From: UBA2160 sp964588665
GTDB taxonomy: Bacteria; Chloroflexota; Dehalococcoidia; Lucifugimonadales; UBA1123
NCBI GenBank assembly: GCA_964588665.1
Contig: CAZPQQ010000004.1
Coordinates: 1-64,000, forward strand
Reading direction: 5' to 3'
DNA length: 64,000 nt
Shown here: in pieces, positions 62,142 through 64,000 of the stretch
Numbering within the stretch: position 1 is the stretch's first letter
Layout of the letters: each line of letters starts with the position of its first letter
Notes under the pieces: generated by a model
What the model saw: only the letters and a program-made list of their open reading frames with translations
Databases searched by the model: none
Told to the model about the DNA's origin: nothing
Made by a program: the position numbers and the translations under genes

Positions 62142-63523
62142 CAGTTCGTCGCGCCGGAGGCTGTGCCGTCGACGATCCCGGCGAGCACCTCGTTGGCTTT
62201 CTCGAGCTGGTCGACCTCGGCCTTGCGAACGTCCCTAGACGTGACTTCATAATCAGGCTCCACGCCCTCGCCCGCGATGGGCCGGCCATCGGGCGTAAAC
62301 CACCTGGCGAACGTCAGGTACAGGCCGCCCTCATTTTCCAGCCGGCGCAGAATGTTGACGCTGCCTTTGCCGAACGTGGTGGCTCCGATTATGGAAGCTC
62401 GCTCGTGGTCCTGCAACGCCCCAGCCAAGATCTCGCTGGCGCTGGCGCTCGATTCGTTGACGAGCAAGACCATCGGGATGTCGGCGAATTCGCCGGCGTT
62501 CCTGACCTCATGGTCGGATCTGCGGCCGCTGCCGTCCACCTCGTAAAGGACCAACCCTTCGTCAACGAACAAGCTCACAATGTCGATCACCGAGCTCAGC
62601 AATCCGCCCGGATTGTTCCGAACGTCAAGGATTAGGCCTACGAAGCCGTCTGACTGCGATTGCTTGATCGCATCCGCAAGTTGTTCCGCTGTGTCTGAAT
62701 AGAAAGTGCTGAGCCGAATGTGAGCGAACCGGTCGTCGGGCTGAGTTCGCACGAGCACGCTCTCGAGAGGGATGACGTCGCGGGTGATTACGACTTCGAT
62801 CTCATCGAGCGTTCCCAGGTGCACGACCAAGAGCCGGACATCCGAACCCCGTGGTCCCCGGATCTTGGCGACCGCCTCGAGCAGCGACAGACCCACGATG
62901 CTCTCTCCGTTGACGGCCAGGATCACGTCTCCTGGCTTAAGGCCTGCTTTCTCCGCCGGGCTGCCCTCGATGGGCGCCACGACCAACAGCTTGCCGTCAG
63001 GTCTCATCTGAACGCTGGCGCCGATGCCTTCGAACCGTCCGTAGAGGTCGTCGTTTTCGATCCGGAACACTTCCGGTCTGACGTAGCTGGTGTGCGGGTC
63101 GCCGATCGCCGCGATCATGCCTCGGATGGCAGCTTCGTTGAACGCCTCGACGTCGAATGTGGAGCGGTCAACGTGCTCTCGGGAAAGGAGGGCCCAGACC
63201 TCCCAGATGGTTTTCAATTCCTCCGGCACCCCGTCCGGCGCGCCCAAAGGCTGCAGTAGGGGAGACGGGGTAGGGAAGGCCATCGGATCTTGGCCTCTCG
63301 AAGGAGCGGCCGGATTCCCCGCGGCGGTCGCAGAGGCTTGAGCCGGGGGCTCGGTGGGCGTCGTCTGCGTCGAAGCCGCGGCCACAGGCGCCGGTGTTGC
63401 GCCTTCCTCGTCTTCTGCGCACGCAACAAGTGCGACCAAGCTGACCGCAACCAGAATCGGCAACCACCACGCCCAACGCGCTTGAGTCAGTTTCCGCACA
63501 ATATGTCTCCCGTCCGTATCCAT
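62141..63523 (-). CDS. S41-family C-terminal processing peptidase, lipoprotein
   Basis: About 460 residues. The N-terminus is a lipoprotein signal (WWLPILVAVSLVALVAC, lipobox LVAC), then a low-complexity linker rich in A, T and P, a PDZ domain (GIGASVQMRPDGKLLVVAPI; AEKAGLKPGDVILAVNGESI) and the S41 catalytic core with LILDVRNNPGGLLSSVIDIV, LVNESSASASEILAGALQDH (nucleophile serine) and ATTFGKGSVN (catalytic lysine). It is a CtpA/Tsp-type protease anchored outside the membrane. TTG 63544 is an alternative start seven codons upstream. Co-transcribed with smpB. Confidence 0.92.
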   Translation of the reverse strand: MDTDGRHIVRKLTQARWAWWLPILVAVSLVALVACAEDEEGATPAPVAAASTQTTPTEPPAQASATAAGNPAAPSRGQDPMAFPTPSPLLQPLGAPDGVPEELKTIWEVWALLSREHVDRSTFDVEAFNEAAIRGMIAAIGDPHTSYVRPEVFRIENDDLYGRFEGIGASVQMRPDGKLLVVAPIEGSPAEKAGLKPGDVILAVNGESIVGLSLLEAVAKIRGPRGSDVRLLVVHLGTLDEIEVVITRDVIPLESVLVRTQPDDRFAHIRLSTFYSDTAEQLADAIKQSQSDGFVGLILDVRNNPGGLLSSVIDIVSLFVDEGLVLYEVDGSGRRSDHEVRNAGEFADIPMVLLVNESSASASEILAGALQDHERASIIGATTFGKGSVNILRRLENEGGLYLTFARWFTPDGRPIAGEGVEPDYEVTSRDVRKAEVDQLEKANEVLAGIVDGTASGATN

Positions 63524-63544
63524 AGTTACACCGTATTCTACCAA

Positions 63545-64000
63545 ATCAAGTCCCTACGTTCGGCGCACGACAGTCAATAGCAGGTTGAGAGGCCAGTGCA
63601 GCGCGCTAATGCCAGCGAGGAACATGGCCTCGATGAACCAATATGACAAAATGTACAATGTTTGTCATATTCAGTCAGATTTGCCAGTTGCCTTTCGTTA
63701 CGATGCCTGATGCAGGTCGTTTGAGTCATGTGTTAGCTGACAAACTGTATTGAATGAGTTGATTTTCGCGGCGTTTCAGGATAAAATCGAAGCGAGTTAG
63801 CCCGCGTTTCAACTCGTCTCAGACAAACAACCGGGCCGTCCGCGCGGCGATGGATCGCGCTGCTCCGGACTTGACAGCAACGGCGTTCGAGCCAAATGAC
63901 GGCAGGCTGTGCTGATGATCGCGGCCCGGTTCGTGATCGTCCACGACGGGTGTAGTTCGGCGCAGATCGGCCTATGCCCGGCGAGCGACATCCAGACCGA
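63545..64000. other. Right-end region without a supported gene
   Basis: Short open frames only. It contains a strong 30-base inverted repeat at 63641-63670 and GC-rich sequence to the window edge, which may be the start of a gene continuing outside. Confidence 0.4.
63641..63670. promoter_or_regulatory. 30-base inverted repeat upstream of ctpA-smpB
   Basis: ATATGACAAA and TTTGTCATAT, perfect ten-base arms with a ten-base spacer, about 120 bases before the protease start. The AT-rich arms stand out from the GC-rich surroundings and look like a regulator binding site. Confidence 0.45.

Noticed and set aside
63809..63991. 60-codon minus-strand frame at the right end as a transposase fragment
   Set aside because: I looked for IS-type motifs on both strands and found none convincing.

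Overview
The window looks like part of a draft (probably metagenome-assembled) scaffold from a Chloroflexota bacterium, most likely a SAR202-like or other Dehalococcoidia-related marine lineage. This is inferred from gene content: CaiB/BaiF CoA-transferases, FAD-dependent oxidoreductases, a GlcD/GlcE/GlcF set, an enoyl-CoA hydratase, many MFS exporters, very large FtsX-like permeases, a DUF6391 protein and an archaellin-type flagellin, a protein class reported in bacteria mainly from Chloroflexota. There is a 10-base N gap at 15694-15703. Several genes are broken by single-base changes, so some frameshifts may be consensus errors.

Layout. 0-12.5 kb: HEPN-like gene with an in-frame TGA, FAD oxidoreductase, leuB, valS, DUF2723 membrane protein, deleted CaiB pseudogene, BrnT/BrnA-like toxin-antitoxin pair, Eis-type acetyltransferase, MFS. 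12.5-17.1 kb: a compact, AT-richer five-gene operon that looks like a defence cassette: HARE-HTH protein, winged-helix-like protein, GHKL (Hsp90/MutL-type) ATPase, unknown protein, and a TIR-like ThsB/MTH538-family protein. 17-36.9 kb: metabolic and transport genes (enoyl-CoA hydratase, amidohydrolase, M14 peptidase, EVE protein, nitroreductase, CPBP protease, three MFS-type or membrane genes, aroC plus a coupled pentapeptide-repeat gene, NUDIX, SDR, glcDEF). 37-46 kb: archaellin-like gene with its own terminator, a DUF255 (YyaL) gene, a thioredoxin/NHL gene whose redox motif reads C-UGA-I-N-C with a SECIS-like hairpin downstream (candidate selenoprotein), MFS, HNH endonuclease, and small secreted or membrane proteins. 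46-55.5 kb: two giant FtsX-like permeases flanked by a complete CaiB gene and a fragment copied from a CaiB C-terminus. 55.5-64 kb: two aminoglycoside-phosphotransferase-like kinases, a decayed serine recombinase beside tRNA-Arg(TCT), DUF6391, a small HTH protein, smpB and a ctpA-type protease.

How genes work together. glcD-glcE-glcF form an operon for glycolate/lactate-type oxidation, possibly extended by the SDR. The thioredoxin/NHL gene and the DUF255 gene are 15 bases apart and likely form a thiol-redox operon. ctpA and smpB overlap by one base. aroC and the pentapeptide gene are two bases apart. The five defence-like genes overlap or nearly touch, so they are probably made and act together.

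The two observations most worth follow-up are the candidate selenoprotein (40403-41893, minus) and the HARE-HTH/GHKL/TIR operon (12679-17048). Next come the archaellin with a large inserted domain and a roughly 130-bp intergenic element present twice, near 44.7 and 57.5 kb.
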